A stretch of 64,000 nt of DNA, from NCBI RefSeq assembly GCF_002215215.1, contig NZ_CP018632.1, positions 824,001-888,000 on the forward strand, read 5' to 3'. Positions 54,411-63,991 of this stretch are shown one piece after another. The first letter of the stretch is position 1, and each line of letters starts with the position of its first letter. The notes beneath the pieces were generated by a model. It had not been told where the DNA came from, searched no databases, and was given only the letters and a program-made list of their open reading frames with translations. A program made the translations under genes and the position numbers. Source of the DNA: Granulosicoccus antarcticus IMCC3135 (GTDB lineage Bacteria > Pseudomonadota > Gammaproteobacteria > Granulosicoccales > Granulosicoccaceae).

Positions 54411-57395
54411 CTATGCTGACTCAGGGAGAGTTTGCTTGCTGCCGCCAGAGGCTTTGCTCTGCTGCCTCTTGTGCGCCGGTTGCAGAAAGACTGTCTGGTG
54501 CGCGGAAACATCACAATGAATCTCTGGCGTCTGACGTGGGTTGCTGCCAAACGATTGTAAAATTCGATTCAGAAAATCAGCGTTGTTCAGCCCGGAGGTG
54601 CCAGCGGCAATGATGGCGGTGGCGTGGCGTGTGAAGTCTCCCTGGCGATCACTTTCATAGGCGAGTTCCGAGGAACGGCAGGCGCTGAACAACACATCCT
54701 TTTGTATGACCGGGGCACGCGAAACTGCTTTCCTGATTTTTTTTATCTGTTTGATATAGGCCTTCTCCATTGCCTCGTTCGGTGACATGAAGCGAGCACG
54801 TACGTCAGTGTTGGACGTATCGCCAGCCATTCTGAGTGCGGCCCGTGTAGCGGAGCCCGAATGACAGCAATCGAAGAAGCAAGTCAGCGTGACTCCCTCG
54901 GGCAGGGTTTCGATGATCAAGCGCAGTTCATCATCAATGACCAGCCCATCGTCTCCAACGCCACAGTCGACGCCGCACAGGCATTCATCCAGTGCTGGTG
55001 TATCACCAGCGGCTTCATCCTCATCCAGGTCCTCGAACTGCGTGCCGTGTCCTGCGAATTGCAATGCCAGCTGGTCGCCTGGGCGGCTCGATTCCACCAG
55101 CTTGCGGACACTGTGGCGAATGTTATCGGCGGTCGCCTGACTATTTGTCAAAAGCTTTACTTCAAATCCCAGCGTGGTCAGCGTTTTCTTCCACAATTTT
55201 GCATCGGCAACGCAGCCTGCCAATGGACTGCGTATGTATTCATCAATACCGATGCACAGTGCCAGACGTCTTCCGTCAGAAGTGCTGACAGGGATATTCT
55301 GGTGTTTTTTCAGATTGTCGAACGTGTTCTCTGACGTCTCGATTTTTTGATTCTTGTTTTTCGATTTCTTGTTTTTCTTCTTGTTTTTCTTATTTTTATT
55401 TTTGTTGTTCTTTTTCCCGTTCGGCATGTCTGAAAGAGTTTCGTTTGACAATGTCGTGATGACGTTGTCACTTGCCTCCAGTTGGGCTGTCATCTTCGGC
55501 AAGTTGGCTACCCCGTTGTCAGGCTGTGCCCGGAGTGCGGAAAGATATTCAAGATTATCCGGCCAATCGAACTGTGCATTCCAGAAATCCTCAATGCCAC
55601 GTGTACCTTGACCAGGGAAGGGTTCAATGGCCTCACCTGCGCGAAGGTCCAGTACACGTCGCAGTACGCTTTCCATGGTGGTCACATCGTCGTCGAAACC
55701 ACTGTGTGTCAGCGATGTCGAGCCGTTGCCGGACTGGGAGTCAGGAGTGGGTGACCAGATCACTTCAGCCAGCTGGGAGCTGTGTCCATGCAGACCGAAA
55801 ATTTGCCGCATCGCTACGTCACTTCGCAAGGATTCTTCCAGGCCTAGAATATCGGTCTGGCTACTATCCTCGAATGCTCTGGAGACCAGATAAAGTAATG
55901 ATTTTTGATAAATCGATGCCACCGTGTCCTGCTTTTCCCGCCGTTTGTTCATGGTGAACAGGCTGAGTGGCCCGATACCGTTGCCCAGCAGAGGGGCCAC
56001 GTTCTGGTGAAAGAGATCGTTACGAACGGCCGGTGCCAGGAAATTTGCAGTTTTAACGAGTACGGATTTCTCGACCAGCAATGGCATGAAGTGCGATAGA
56101 AAAATAGTACCTGCGCTGTGTCCCACAACGTGAACATCCACATGTTTGCCAGAACGTTTGATCAGCTCGGCAGTCTTCGCTGCAACATAGGCTGCACCAT
56201 GGCCAGCGGTGCTGGCCAGCTCGGCGCTTGATTTCATGCCACCCCAGATCAGGCGTCCGCCAGCGGTGCGTGCAATCTGTTCGATGATCGGATCAGTGAC
56301 GTTGTCAGTTACCCATTCCAACGGTCCACGAGTACTTGGTAATGGTCCTCGTGTGCGGCTGGCTGCTTCATCAACCAGTTGGCGAACTGTTTCAGCAAAG
56401 CCGGTTTCCCAGATGAAGAAAATGGGGTAGACACCGTTTGCCCGCCAGAAAGGCAATTGCTTGTTAGCCGTGAGCAACGCGTTTTTCTCCGAGACCAGCC
56501 CGCCGTGTGCATAGAACAGTAATTGCGCCTTGCGCCCCTCGGCTTTGGCTCGCTTGATCTCCTCGGGCAAGAGCTCGTCAAACAAACGATCGACATCGCT
56601 TGCCGTGGTTTCCAGCCTGCCTGTGGTGGATAGCAGGCCGCGCTCAAGATTCACGGTGTGGGCCGATAGAGCTTCCAGAACGCCAACATTGAGCTCGCCT
56701 TCTACTGAGCCCGTTCCACCGCGAGTATTCACGGGAGAGGCGTCGGCACTGCCATCGTGCTCGGTGGTGGACATGTCGTCAGTTTGCTCGGCATCGGGAT
56801 TCATGCCACGCATTAGTTCGTAGGCCCTTGTTGCACGAGTAGGAAAGGGAACGCTGCCTCCTCGAGAGTTCTGTGTAGTGAGCTTGAATGCCGTGATCTG
56901 TTCAATCCAGTCGGACTTGTCTACGCTCGATCCCGGACAGGATTTACTCGACATCTCGTTGTGGAATCGCAAATGATGGGCATCCAGTTCGAAACGAGCC
57001 TGTATTGCCTTGATGACTGACAAGGTAGCCTGCACTTGGTCGCAGGCAATGTTTTCCTCATCGATATCGAAGTCGCCGATCATTTCGATCATGAATGGTC
57101 CGGCAGAACTGTTGCCGTTGAAGCCTCTGGCACTGGCAGGTGCCCAGTTGAAATTCCGGCACAACCAGATGGCCCCATTGGGCGCAATGGTCACATGTTG
57201 GCCAATATCGCTCCATTTATTGGTTTGCGTGTGGTATCGCCACATACCTTCGATGGTCGCCAGTCCCTTGTAGTCGGATTGACGAGGACGCCACGTATGG
57301 TGCAGGTGAACTTCAGTGATGCGACGTGAAAAAGGATAGGTAGAAACAATATCCTGAAACTCGTACAAATTTGCGGAATTGAATTCTCGTGCCAT
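54411..57395 (-). CDS. Amidase-alpha/beta hydrolase-metacaspase fusion protein
   Basis: A 994-residue fusion with no signal peptide. Residues ~10-175: amidase_2 (AmpD/PGRP-type) fold with VHLHHTWRPRQSDYK, a late His in HHLRFHNEM and Cys in KSCPGS, a plausible Zn site. Residues ~185-240: acidic and low complexity. Residues ~275-560: alpha/beta hydrolase with LLFYAHGGLVSEKNALL and a nucleophile elbow VVGHSAGT (Ser427). Residues ~661-686: almost only Lys and Asn. Residues ~697-990: caspase/metacaspase p20-like domain, GRRLALCIGIDEY, then QFAGHGTQFED (His783) and FFDCCHSGSATR (Cys844). The His-Cys dyad is intact. It heads a two-gene operon with the M4-like peptidase; AAGGAG precedes the ATG. Domain architecture unfamiliar to me. 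Confidence 0.85.
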   Translation of the reverse strand: MAREFNSANLYEFQDIVSTYPFSRRITEVHLHHTWRPRQSDYKGLATIEGMWRYHTQTNKWSDIGQHVTIAPNGAIWLCRNFNWAPASARGFNGNSSAGPFMIEMIGDFDIDEENIACDQVQATLSVIKAIQARFELDAHHLRFHNEMSSKSCPGSSVDKSDWIEQITAFKLTTQNSRGGSVPFPTRATRAYELMRGMNPDAEQTDDMSTTEHDGSADASPVNTRGGTGSVEGELNVGVLEALSAHTVNLERGLLSTTGRLETTASDVDRLFDELLPEEIKRAKAEGRKAQLLFYAHGGLVSEKNALLTANKQLPFWRANGVYPIFFIWETGFAETVRQLVDEAASRTRGPLPSTRGPLEWVTDNVTDPIIEQIARTAGGRLIWGGMKSSAELASTAGHGAAYVAAKTAELIKRSGKHVDVHVVGHSAGTIFLSHFMPLLVEKSVLVKTANFLAPAVRNDLFHQNVAPLLGNGIGPLSLFTMNKRREKQDTVASIYQKSLLYLVSRAFEDSSQTDILGLEESLRSDVAMRQIFGLHGHSSQLAEVIWSPTPDSQSGNGSTSLTHSGFDDDVTTMESVLRRVLDLRAGEAIEPFPGQGTRGIEDFWNAQFDWPDNLEYLSALRAQPDNGVANLPKMTAQLEASDNVITTLSNETLSDMPNGKKNNKNKNKKNKKKNKKSKNKNQKIETSENTFDNLKKHQNIPVSTSDGRRLALCIGIDEYIRSPLAGCVADAKLWKKTLTTLGFEVKLLTNSQATADNIRHSVRKLVESSRPGDQLALQFAGHGTQFEDLDEDEAAGDTPALDECLCGVDCGVGDDGLVIDDELRLIIETLPEGVTLTCFFDCCHSGSATRAALRMAGDTSNTDVRARFMSPNEAMEKAYIKQIKKIRKAVSRAPVIQKDVLFSACRSSELAYESDRQGDFTRHATAIIAAGTSGLNNADFLNRILQSFGSNPRQTPEIHCDVSAHQTVFLQPAHKRQQSKASGGSKQTLPESA

Positions 57396-57816
57396 GATGA
57401 CAGGCTCCTTGGTAACAATGGAACTGCATCTACGTTCAATGAATGGCGATATCCACAGGCAGATGCGATAGCCGATATGCTGATGATCAATAATTATTTA
57501 AACACCTTGTACTGGCAAGTGTTGGAGTTTTCAATGCAACTAACTGATAGTTCAGTGTATTGTGTGCACTTATGACATTTCATTGACGAATTCGTGTTCT
57601 ACAGTGCTCAGGTAACCTCACAGATATTTCAGGAACGGTACGTTCTGGCATGAAATATTTGCAGCTGAACGAGAGTCGATCATTCTATATTGCAAGAGTG
57701 CCTCTTTGATTCGAATCTGTTTGATCGCCTTGAAAGTTGTATTTTTCAGGTCGTGTGGCTTGCAGAGAATTTCTGCTGCGGCACTCAGTACACGTACAGT
57801 TCAAAGGCGATAGGCA
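57396..57816. other. Intergenic region upstream of the caspase-fusion operon
   Basis: About 420 bp between divergent promoters of the caspase-fusion gene and the MocR-type regulator. I see no gene. It is AT-rich relative to the coding regions. No clear operator could be assigned. Confidence 0.4.
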
Positions 57817-59241
57817 ATGGTTCAATACAAGGCTTTGGCCAATGAGCTGGCACAGTTGATCGAGGCTGGCGAGTTGCGACCGGGTGAGCGGCTACCCTCG
57901 CTGCGTGATTGCAGTCGTCGTCGTGCATTAAGCGTCTCGACAGTGCTCAAGGCATATCACTTGCTCGAAGCACGAGGTTTTGTGCAGGCTACCCAGCGCT
58001 CGGGATTTCACGTAAACATCAGGGCAGACCAATACCCACAGCTGCCCTCGTCGTCGCAACCCGATATTGATACGGTGCAGGTGGGCAAGAGTGACTTGAT
58101 TGGACAAGTGCTGCATGGCTTGAAGAACCAGAACGTCGTGCCGATGGGATCCGCATTTCCAGATCCGGCTTTGTTCCCGCTGGCGCGTTTGTCCCAATCC
58201 TTGTCACGCAGTATGCGAAAGCTGGACCCGTCACGTACGGTCATGGACATTGCCCCCGGTAATCCGGGTTTGCTGAGGCAGATCGCGCTGCGCTATCACC
58301 TGCAAGGATTTGAACTGGACACAGACGAGCTGTTAGTGACCAATGGGGCCATGGAGGCGCTGAATCTGTGCCTGCAGGCAGTTACGCGGCCGGGGGATGC
58401 CGTAGTGATCGAGTCCCCCAGTTTTTATGTCTGTCTGCAAGCTCTGGAGCGTCTGGGTCTGAGAGCGATTGAAGTGGCAACCGATCCGAGGCAAGGCATG
58501 GATCTGGAGGCTCTGGAAGTGGCGATCACCCGGCATCGGCCTGCTGCGGTATGGCTGATGAGTAATTTTCAGAACCCTTTGGGTAGTCTGATGCCTGAAT
58601 CGTGCAAAAGGTCGTTGGCCGAACTACTTGTACGGCATCAGTTGCCGCTGATAGAAGATGATGTGTATGGCGAGCTATATTTTGGCAAGCGTCGTCCACC
58701 GCCAGTGAAGGCGTTCGACAAGGCGGGTCTGGTACTGCACTGTGGATCGTTTTCCAAATGTCTGGCTCCAGGCTACCGTATAGGCTGGGCGGCGGCTGGA
58801 CGCTTCAGTCGACAGGTTCAACAACTGCAGTTAGGCACAAGCCTGTCAGCGGCGCTGCCATCACAGCTGGCTCTGGCCGACTATCTGGAAACCGGTGCCT
58901 TCGATACTCACCTGCGAGGACTGCGAGCTGTTTTGCAACGTAGGCGAGATGCCATGCTGGATTGCGTGCAGAGATTCTTTCCTGCCGATTGCCGGGTGAC
59001 ACAACCTCAGGGAGGCTATTTTTTGTGGTTGGAGCTTCCCGCTCACTATGATAGTTACCAGCTTTACAAGGCGGCGTTAAAGCAGGGGGTCAGTATTGCC
59101 CCAGGCAATCTGTTTGCTGCTCGTGATGATGCAATGCCGGGTTTTCGGCTGAACTACGGGCATCCATCGATCGAGGAGGCGGAGCGAGCGATGCAGCTGC
59201 TGGCGACTTTGTTGCCGGTGAGTAAAAGCGCAGCAAGCTGA
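57817..59241 (+). CDS. MocR-type GntR/aminotransferase regulator
   Basis: A 474-residue regulator. The N-terminal wHTH GntR domain has ANELAQLIEAGELRPGERLP and RALSVSTVLKAYHLLEARGF. A fold-type-I aminotransferase-like domain follows with ELLVTNGAMEALNLCLQAV, VVIESPSFYVCLQALERL and HCGSFSKCLAPGYRIGWAA, whose Lys binds PLP. MocR-type proteins use PLP or amino-compounds as effectors and usually control a divergent gene; here that is the caspase-fusion operon 420 bp away. Its true target is unknown. There is no Shine-Dalgarno I trust. Confidence 0.93.
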   Translation: MVQYKALANELAQLIEAGELRPGERLPSLRDCSRRRALSVSTVLKAYHLLEARGFVQATQRSGFHVNIRADQYPQLPSSSQPDIDTVQVGKSDLIGQVLHGLKNQNVVPMGSAFPDPALFPLARLSQSLSRSMRKLDPSRTVMDIAPGNPGLLRQIALRYHLQGFELDTDELLVTNGAMEALNLCLQAVTRPGDAVVIESPSFYVCLQALERLGLRAIEVATDPRQGMDLEALEVAITRHRPAAVWLMSNFQNPLGSLMPESCKRSLAELLVRHQLPLIEDDVYGELYFGKRRPPPVKAFDKAGLVLHCGSFSKCLAPGYRIGWAAAGRFSRQVQQLQLGTSLSAALPSQLALADYLETGAFDTHLRGLRAVLQRRRDAMLDCVQRFFPADCRVTQPQGGYFLWLELPAHYDSYQLYKAALKQGVSIAPGNLFAARDDAMPGFRLNYGHPSIEEAERAMQLLATLLPVSKSAAS

Positions 59242-59501
59242 TTATTTCATATTGCTGCTGCAAATGGCCCAATGACCCGAAGAGGGCTAATGATGTCCAT
59301 TCCTGCACCCTCAGCGACTAATCCTTGAGTGCTATTCGATATCCGGGCAAGACTATCGGTATATGAATGATAGACCTTTAGTAAAGATGGCAGTCGTGCC
59401 CTGCCGTATTCTGATCTCACTGAATTAACAAACGCGCTAACACGTTCAGGCCAATATCGCAGGCTGGCGGCGCAGCAACTCATGATCACCGGGAGATCGA
59501 A

Positions 59502-59951
59502 ATGCAATTCACAAAATCCAGAAAAATGAACCGAACACGCAGTTTGCTAGCTGGCATCGTGTTAGCCGTTGTTGCCGTACAGACTATCAATTCTCCCGTT
59601 CTCGCTGGGGATGAACATGGGTTTGTCAGTAAGAAATATGACATTAAAGGTGGCTGGCAGATAGTAGAAGAGAACGGTAAGACGCTGATTCGCTTTGATA
59701 AGAGTTTCAAGACCAAAGGCGGCCCGGATCTGAAAGTGTTCCTCTCACCATTATCCATTGCTGATGTCTCCGGAAAAACGGCCACCGACAACTCTATACA
59801 GTTAGGCAAACTGCAGTCGATCACTGGCAGCCAGGACTACATCCTTCCAGATGGGCTGTCTCTGGAAGATTACAATAGTATTCTGGTGCATTGCGAGCAG
59901 TACAGCGTGCTCTGGGGGGGTAGTGATCTACACGCAGCTAAAAGTAACTAA
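59502..59951 (+). CDS. DM13-domain secreted protein
   Basis: A 149-residue protein (a second ATG at 59526 would shorten it by 8). An N-terminal signal peptide (MNRTRSLLAGIVLAVVAVQT, cut near VLAG) precedes a DM13-like domain: FVSKKYDIKGGWQIVEENGK, TLIRFDKSFKTKGGPDLKVF, LPDGLSLEDYNSILVHCEQY and SVLWGGSDLH. The Cys in VHCEQYSVLWG is the conserved DM13 residue. DM13 is predicted to be a redox or electron-transfer domain. It would be periplasmic. A DoxX-like gene lies 134 bp downstream on the same strand. Confidence 0.88.
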   Translation: MQFTKSRKMNRTRSLLAGIVLAVVAVQTINSPVLAGDEHGFVSKKYDIKGGWQIVEENGKTLIRFDKSFKTKGGPDLKVFLSPLSIADVSGKTATDNSIQLGKLQSITGSQDYILPDGLSLEDYNSILVHCEQYSVLWGGSDLHAAKSN

Positions 59952-60085
59952 TTGCTTTATTAGTTCTGAGAGAGGCTTTCGTTCGGCGGCTAATGCCTTG
60001 GCTGCCGGACGTGGCCAGAAGGTTGATGACAACTGTTTTTTTACATCATCAATACAACTCCTATCATCAACTGAAATAAATCATC

Positions 60086-60670
60086 ATGATCGTGACAACA
60101 GCTATCGAACCTTCGCCTGCCACATTGTCAGTTACAGATTCATTACCAACGCCTCGTCGATTAGCAGGATTTTCATCAGGTCTGATGGCCGCTACGGTCT
60201 CGTGGGCTTTGGCGGGCTGGTCAGGTTTTGTTCTCCTCTCATCCTTACCTTATAAGTTTTCCGGCCATCCAGCCACGCAGCATATATTTTCAACGATCGG
60301 TGAGTGGCTAGGTACAACCGTTAACGCGGACCTGGGTGCAACGTTTTCTGCTGTTGGTGCCAAAGGTGTTGGAACTATAGAGCTGATAACCGCAATTGTG
60401 CTTTTGCTACCGGCGTTGTTTTGGCTATACAGTAAAGCCGTCAGGCGCTCGGTGGGACTTTCACGGTCACTGTTTCATGCAGTAGGTGGAATAATGGCTA
60501 CTTCATTGATGGCAGGTGCAGCGTTTTTTCATCTGTTCACACCACTAGGTGTGCAAGTGGTCGTTGAGGGCGTGTCCGACGGCGGCTCATTGTTCCGCTC
60601 TGCGCTGTCTGTACTCATAGCGGGATTGTTACTCGTTGCCCTTAATCACCAGGTACTGCTAAAGCGCTGA
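60086..60670 (+). CDS. DoxX-like integral membrane protein
   Basis: A 194-residue protein with about four hydrophobic segments (residues ~35-60, 90-120, 130-150, 165-190). The first carries FVLLSSLPYKFSGHPATQHI, a DoxX-like pattern (charged K/H after the first span). DoxX proteins are small membrane oxidoreductase-associated or quinone-binding subunits. Its position 134 bp after the DM13 protein gene hints at a shared redox role. Alternatives: an uncharacterised four-helix membrane protein. Start at ATG 60086. Confidence 0.75.
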   Translation: MIVTTAIEPSPATLSVTDSLPTPRRLAGFSSGLMAATVSWALAGWSGFVLLSSLPYKFSGHPATQHIFSTIGEWLGTTVNADLGATFSAVGAKGVGTIELITAIVLLLPALFWLYSKAVRRSVGLSRSLFHAVGGIMATSLMAGAAFFHLFTPLGVQVVVEGVSDGGSLFRSALSVLIAGLLLVALNHQVLLKR

Positions 60671-60708
60671 TGGTTTCATCAGGCACGCTCTAGAATGCGT
60701 GTACCTCG

Positions 60709-61266
60709 TTAGAACACTTTTACGAGTTGTTGCGGGCAAGTACTTCCGCCACGCCCGGAACTGAGAGGCCTAGCGAACGAGCGCGGTCGAGCGATGAAGG
60801 ATGCAGTGCTACGATCAACAAGTTCCAACCCGTAGATCAGTGAGGTCCGCACACACACACACAACATTGCCGTGGCAGGCCAGTGCTGCCGCCTCGGCGG
60901 CTGCCTTTGATTGGCCGTAGGCATTAATAGGATCAGGTCGCGCATCATCAGAGTAGGGTAGTGACGCTCCCGCGTGGACTATATCGCTCGAGACCACGAT
61001 CAATCGTGACCCGACTGCCTTGGCAGCCTCGGCTACTCGCGCCGCCATCGTCTCGTTGGTGTTCAGTTTGTCGTCGTCTACTCCAGGGTTGATAGCGGCT
61101 GCATGAATAACGGCGTCAGGGCGGTATTTCTCGAAGAGCTCATGCAAATCGCCCGTCAGGTCGGCCTGCAACCATTCGACACTATCTCTTGTGGCACCAG
61201 TCGATGGCCGAGGTATCCGCTGGCACCGGTAATCAATAAGCGATTGTGGGGGGATTTCGATGCCAT
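60709..61266 (-). pseudogene. RmlD/NAD-dependent epimerase-like reductase, decayed
   Basis: Pieces of a sugar-nucleotide reductase-type SDR lie in different frames. The start ATG at 61266 opens MASKSPHNRLLITGASGYLG, a clean Rossmann motif, but stops soon after a probable deletion. A second frame continues DSVEWLQADLTGDLHELFEK, PDAVIHAAAINPGVDDDKLN and SDDARPDPINAYGQSKAAAE. After a (CA)7 tract at 60850-60863 the reading shifts again to RTSLIYGLELVDRSTASF. No single frame encodes a complete protein. I read it as a pseudogene with at least one internal deletion and a microsatellite frameshift. Confidence 0.8.
60850..60863. repeat. (CA)7 microsatellite in reductase pseudogene
   Basis: Seven CA units coincide with the point where homology switches reading frame in the RmlD-like pseudogene, consistent with slippage-driven frameshift. 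Confidence 0.85.
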
Positions 61267-61437
61267 CTGTTCATTCAAGGTTGAGCTTTAAGTGAGCACA
61301 TGATACATCGGCTTGCTGAGCCCGGACGTAAGGGGAGGGAGCTGGGTGATAGAAAAGATGTGCATAACCTGTATTATTCTTACTTGAAATATCCATATCT
61401 CAAAGTCAGCCTATACACAGCTTTTCCGGTGGGGTGA

Positions 61438-62805
61438 TTAAACTTCTGCTTGAATCTGCGCTGCGACGGCTTGTGCTTCGTCGAGCACACGTAAGAGGTT
61501 GCCGCCCCATATCATGCCAATTTCATCTTCCGTGTAGCCTCGGCGTACCAGCTCGAGCGTTACGTTGAATGTTTCGGCTGCATTGTTCCAACCTTCTACA
61601 CCACCGCCACCTTCAAAATCTGAGCTGATACCCACATGCTCGACACCGATCAGCTCGACCATGTAGTCAACGTGGTCAATCAGATCGGCAACATCCACCG
61701 GTGGGGTAATTGGATTGACTTCGGCAGCTATTCTTGGTGCGGCAGTTTCTTGAAGAGCGGCATAGCCATCTCGATAAGCTGATATTTCTTCGGGGGTGCC
61801 TGCAAAGACTTCTGACCAGGGTTTGATTTCAAAGCCTTCCTGTTCAGCAACTTCAGCCAGAACCACCTGCGAGGCTTCTTGCCAGGCCGTATTCTTGTCG
61901 GCATCCAGATAGGAGCGGAAAGCAACGGTCTGCACTACACCACCTTTGGCTGCCATCGCCAGCAATTGCTCGTCATCAATGTTACGACTGATATCCACGA
62001 GGGCGCGAGCAGCGGAGTGTGATGCGATGACTGGTGCACGTGATTGCTCTATGGCTTGCAGATTGGTCTGTTTGCCAGGATGTGAGATATCCACGATGAT
62101 GCCCAGACGGTTCATTTCATCAATGGCTTGTACACCCAAGGCGCTCAAACCATCATTAACGAAGTCCTCTTCGGCTTCACCGGTATGAGAGTCGCCAAAT
62201 TGATTATGACCGTTATGAGTCAAAGACATGTAGCGAGCGCCACGGTTGTAGAAGTCTTCTATGTTGTTCAGATCCAGCCCTAGCTGATAGGAGTTCTCCA
62301 CACCGATCATAGCCACTTTCTTGCCGCTTTCGGAAATGCGGCGAACATCATCCGATGTCAGTGCCAGCTCGATTCGTTCGGGAGCATATTCCTCAACCAG
62401 TCGGTGAATGCCTTCGAACTTTGCGATGGCTTCGGCGTTGGCAGCAGCATAACCTTCCTCGTCGAGTTCGCCTTGTCCCACGTAAGCAACAAACCACGCT
62501 ACATCGAGGCCGCCTTCTTCCATATTCCCTAGTGTGACCTGCGTGCTCAGATCCATGGAGTAATTGGATTCGGCTGTGAAGTTGCTTGCGCTGATATCGT
62601 CATGCGTGTCGATGGTGATCACGCGTTCATGAATACCCTGAGCCCTTAATACAAGTTCGGCCTCGCTCTCTGTTGGTGAATCTACCTCATCGTCAGAATC
62701 AGAGCAGCCGGCCAGCGCAAGAGAGACAGCCAGCGAGACTGTCATCAGGCTTCTGCGAGAGAGTAGAAAAGTGGGAGTTCGATTGATTCCTGATAATCTA
62801 CGCAT
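61438..62805 (-). CDS. Membrane dipeptidase (M19) lipoprotein
   Basis: A 455-residue protein. The N-terminus has an Arg-rich lead, a hydrophobic core and a lipobox LALAGC (Cys near residue 34). The mature protein is an M19 renal-dipeptidase-type enzyme: ERVITIDTHDDIS (HxD-like metal ligands), KVAMIGVENSYQLGLDLN (Glu), MSLTHNGHNQFGDSHTG, VDISHPGKQTNLQ, APVIASHSAARALVDISRNI and EHVGISSDFEGGGGVEG. It should bind two zinc ions and hydrolyse dipeptides in the periplasm, tethered by lipid. Monocistronic. Confidence 0.92.
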   Translation of the reverse strand: MRRLSGINRTPTFLLSRRSLMTVSLAVSLALAGCSDSDDEVDSPTESEAELVLRAQGIHERVITIDTHDDISASNFTAESNYSMDLSTQVTLGNMEEGGLDVAWFVAYVGQGELDEEGYAAANAEAIAKFEGIHRLVEEYAPERIELALTSDDVRRISESGKKVAMIGVENSYQLGLDLNNIEDFYNRGARYMSLTHNGHNQFGDSHTGEAEEDFVNDGLSALGVQAIDEMNRLGIIVDISHPGKQTNLQAIEQSRAPVIASHSAARALVDISRNIDDEQLLAMAAKGGVVQTVAFRSYLDADKNTAWQEASQVVLAEVAEQEGFEIKPWSEVFAGTPEEISAYRDGYAALQETAAPRIAAEVNPITPPVDVADLIDHVDYMVELIGVEHVGISSDFEGGGGVEGWNNAAETFNVTLELVRRGYTEDEIGMIWGGNLLRVLDEAQAVAAQIQAEV

Positions 62806-62989
62806 AAAGCAAAGTCCTGATGATTATGAATGTGCAATCCAAATTATCAGAACTATTTCGCATAAACGAATAGTTGCTGTAATGTAATTTTTTAGGAATT
62901 GCATGCAGTGTCTAAAGTCTCACAGGCCTGGGTGTTGGTCGTGAGTGCTCGTAGTTCAGCGCAAGTTTTAATGATTGCGACCTCGGAGG

Positions 62990-63991
62990 TCAAATCGATG
63001 TGCCCGGTAGAGCCTGCATGCCCTGCAGTGTCTGCCTTACGGCATCATCCAGCTCGGTTCGAGGTTCTTCCCCCAGCAGCTCCAACAATCGAGTGTTATC
63101 CAGACGTACCGGATGGCGCCATAATGGCAATACTTCCAGCGCCTCACGTGGAAAGCCGCCAAGAGGTGCCAAAAGACGCATGAGCCACCAGGGAAACTGA
63201 CGAAGGGGAAGCTGATACCCGATAACACGCTCGACGGCATGAGCCATTGCTCGTCCGTTCTTGTCCCAGTGACCGGCAAATTGCAGACATTCGAACGAGC
63301 GGAGCGATGAGCGACGCTCGATCAGCTGAGCAAAGCACTCCGCCAGGTCGGGCAGATAGGCGTAAGCATGACCCGCACCATTGCCCACCGAAACGAACTT
63401 GCTCACCGGCCGAGTGGACGCCACCATGGCCTGGCTGAACCAGCTGGAGCGTGCGTTGGCTCCGAAGAAATCCCCGGCCCGCAGGATCAGACTGGGTACC
63501 TCAGGTGCCGCTGCCGCCAAGCGTTTTTCCATCTCTATGCGAATACGTCCCTTGCAGGTACGCACCGTTTGAGGCGTATGTTCCGAAATCACCGGGCTGC
63601 TTGCTGCATCGAAGTTGTACAGCGTGCCGGGCAATACGATACGTGCTCCTCCCTGAGCTCGCGCAGCAGCAATCGTATTGTCCAGCATGGGTAGAACCTG
63701 TGTTTTCCAGTGCCGATAGCCCGGTGGATTGACCGCATGGACAATGACATCGACTCCTTGGGCAACACGCTGCACATCGCCTTCGAGCATGGCGTCTCCC
63801 TGTTGCCAGTCAATACCGGTAGTGATGAGCTGGTCCCGCCTGGCTGCCTCTACATCACGCGCCAGGCCGATCACCTGCCAGTCCTTGCGAAGAAGCTTGT
63901 CGGCAATTTCGCTGCCGATACCTCCGGTTGCGCCCAGTACCAGTGCCCTGCCAGGGTGAGGTTCTATTCGTGCAAATGATTCACTATTCAT
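62990..63991 (-). CDS. NAD(P)-dependent epimerase/dehydratase (SDR) family protein
   Basis: About 333 residues from ATG 63991 (GAGG just upstream; an in-frame TTG at 63994 is also possible). Extended-SDR pattern: RALVLGATGGIGSEIADKLL (Rossmann glycines), then VDVIVHAVNPPGYRHW, SLILRAGDFFGANARSSWFS and VGNGAGHAYAYLPDLAECFA. No classical YxxxK is obvious in the usual place, so it may be an atypical SDR. Substrate unknown; cytoplasmic. It is complete at the stop and reaches nearly to the window end. Confidence 0.85.
   Translation of the reverse strand: MNSESFARIEPHPGRALVLGATGGIGSEIADKLLRKDWQVIGLARDVEAARRDQLITTGIDWQQGDAMLEGDVQRVAQGVDVIVHAVNPPGYRHWKTQVLPMLDNTIAAARAQGGARIVLPGTLYNFDAASSPVISEHTPQTVRTCKGRIRIEMEKRLAAAAPEVPSLILRAGDFFGANARSSWFSQAMVASTRPVSKFVSVGNGAGHAYAYLPDLAECFAQLIERRSSLRSFECLQFAGHWDKNGRAMAHAVERVIGYQLPLRQFPWWLMRLLAPLGGFPREALEVLPLWRHPVRLDNTRLLELLGEEPRTELDDAVRQTLQGMQALPGTSI

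Noticed and set aside
59247-59507. Minus-strand frame of 86 residues between MocR and DM13 genes
   Set aside because: No recognisable features and it overlaps the promoter side of the DM13 gene.
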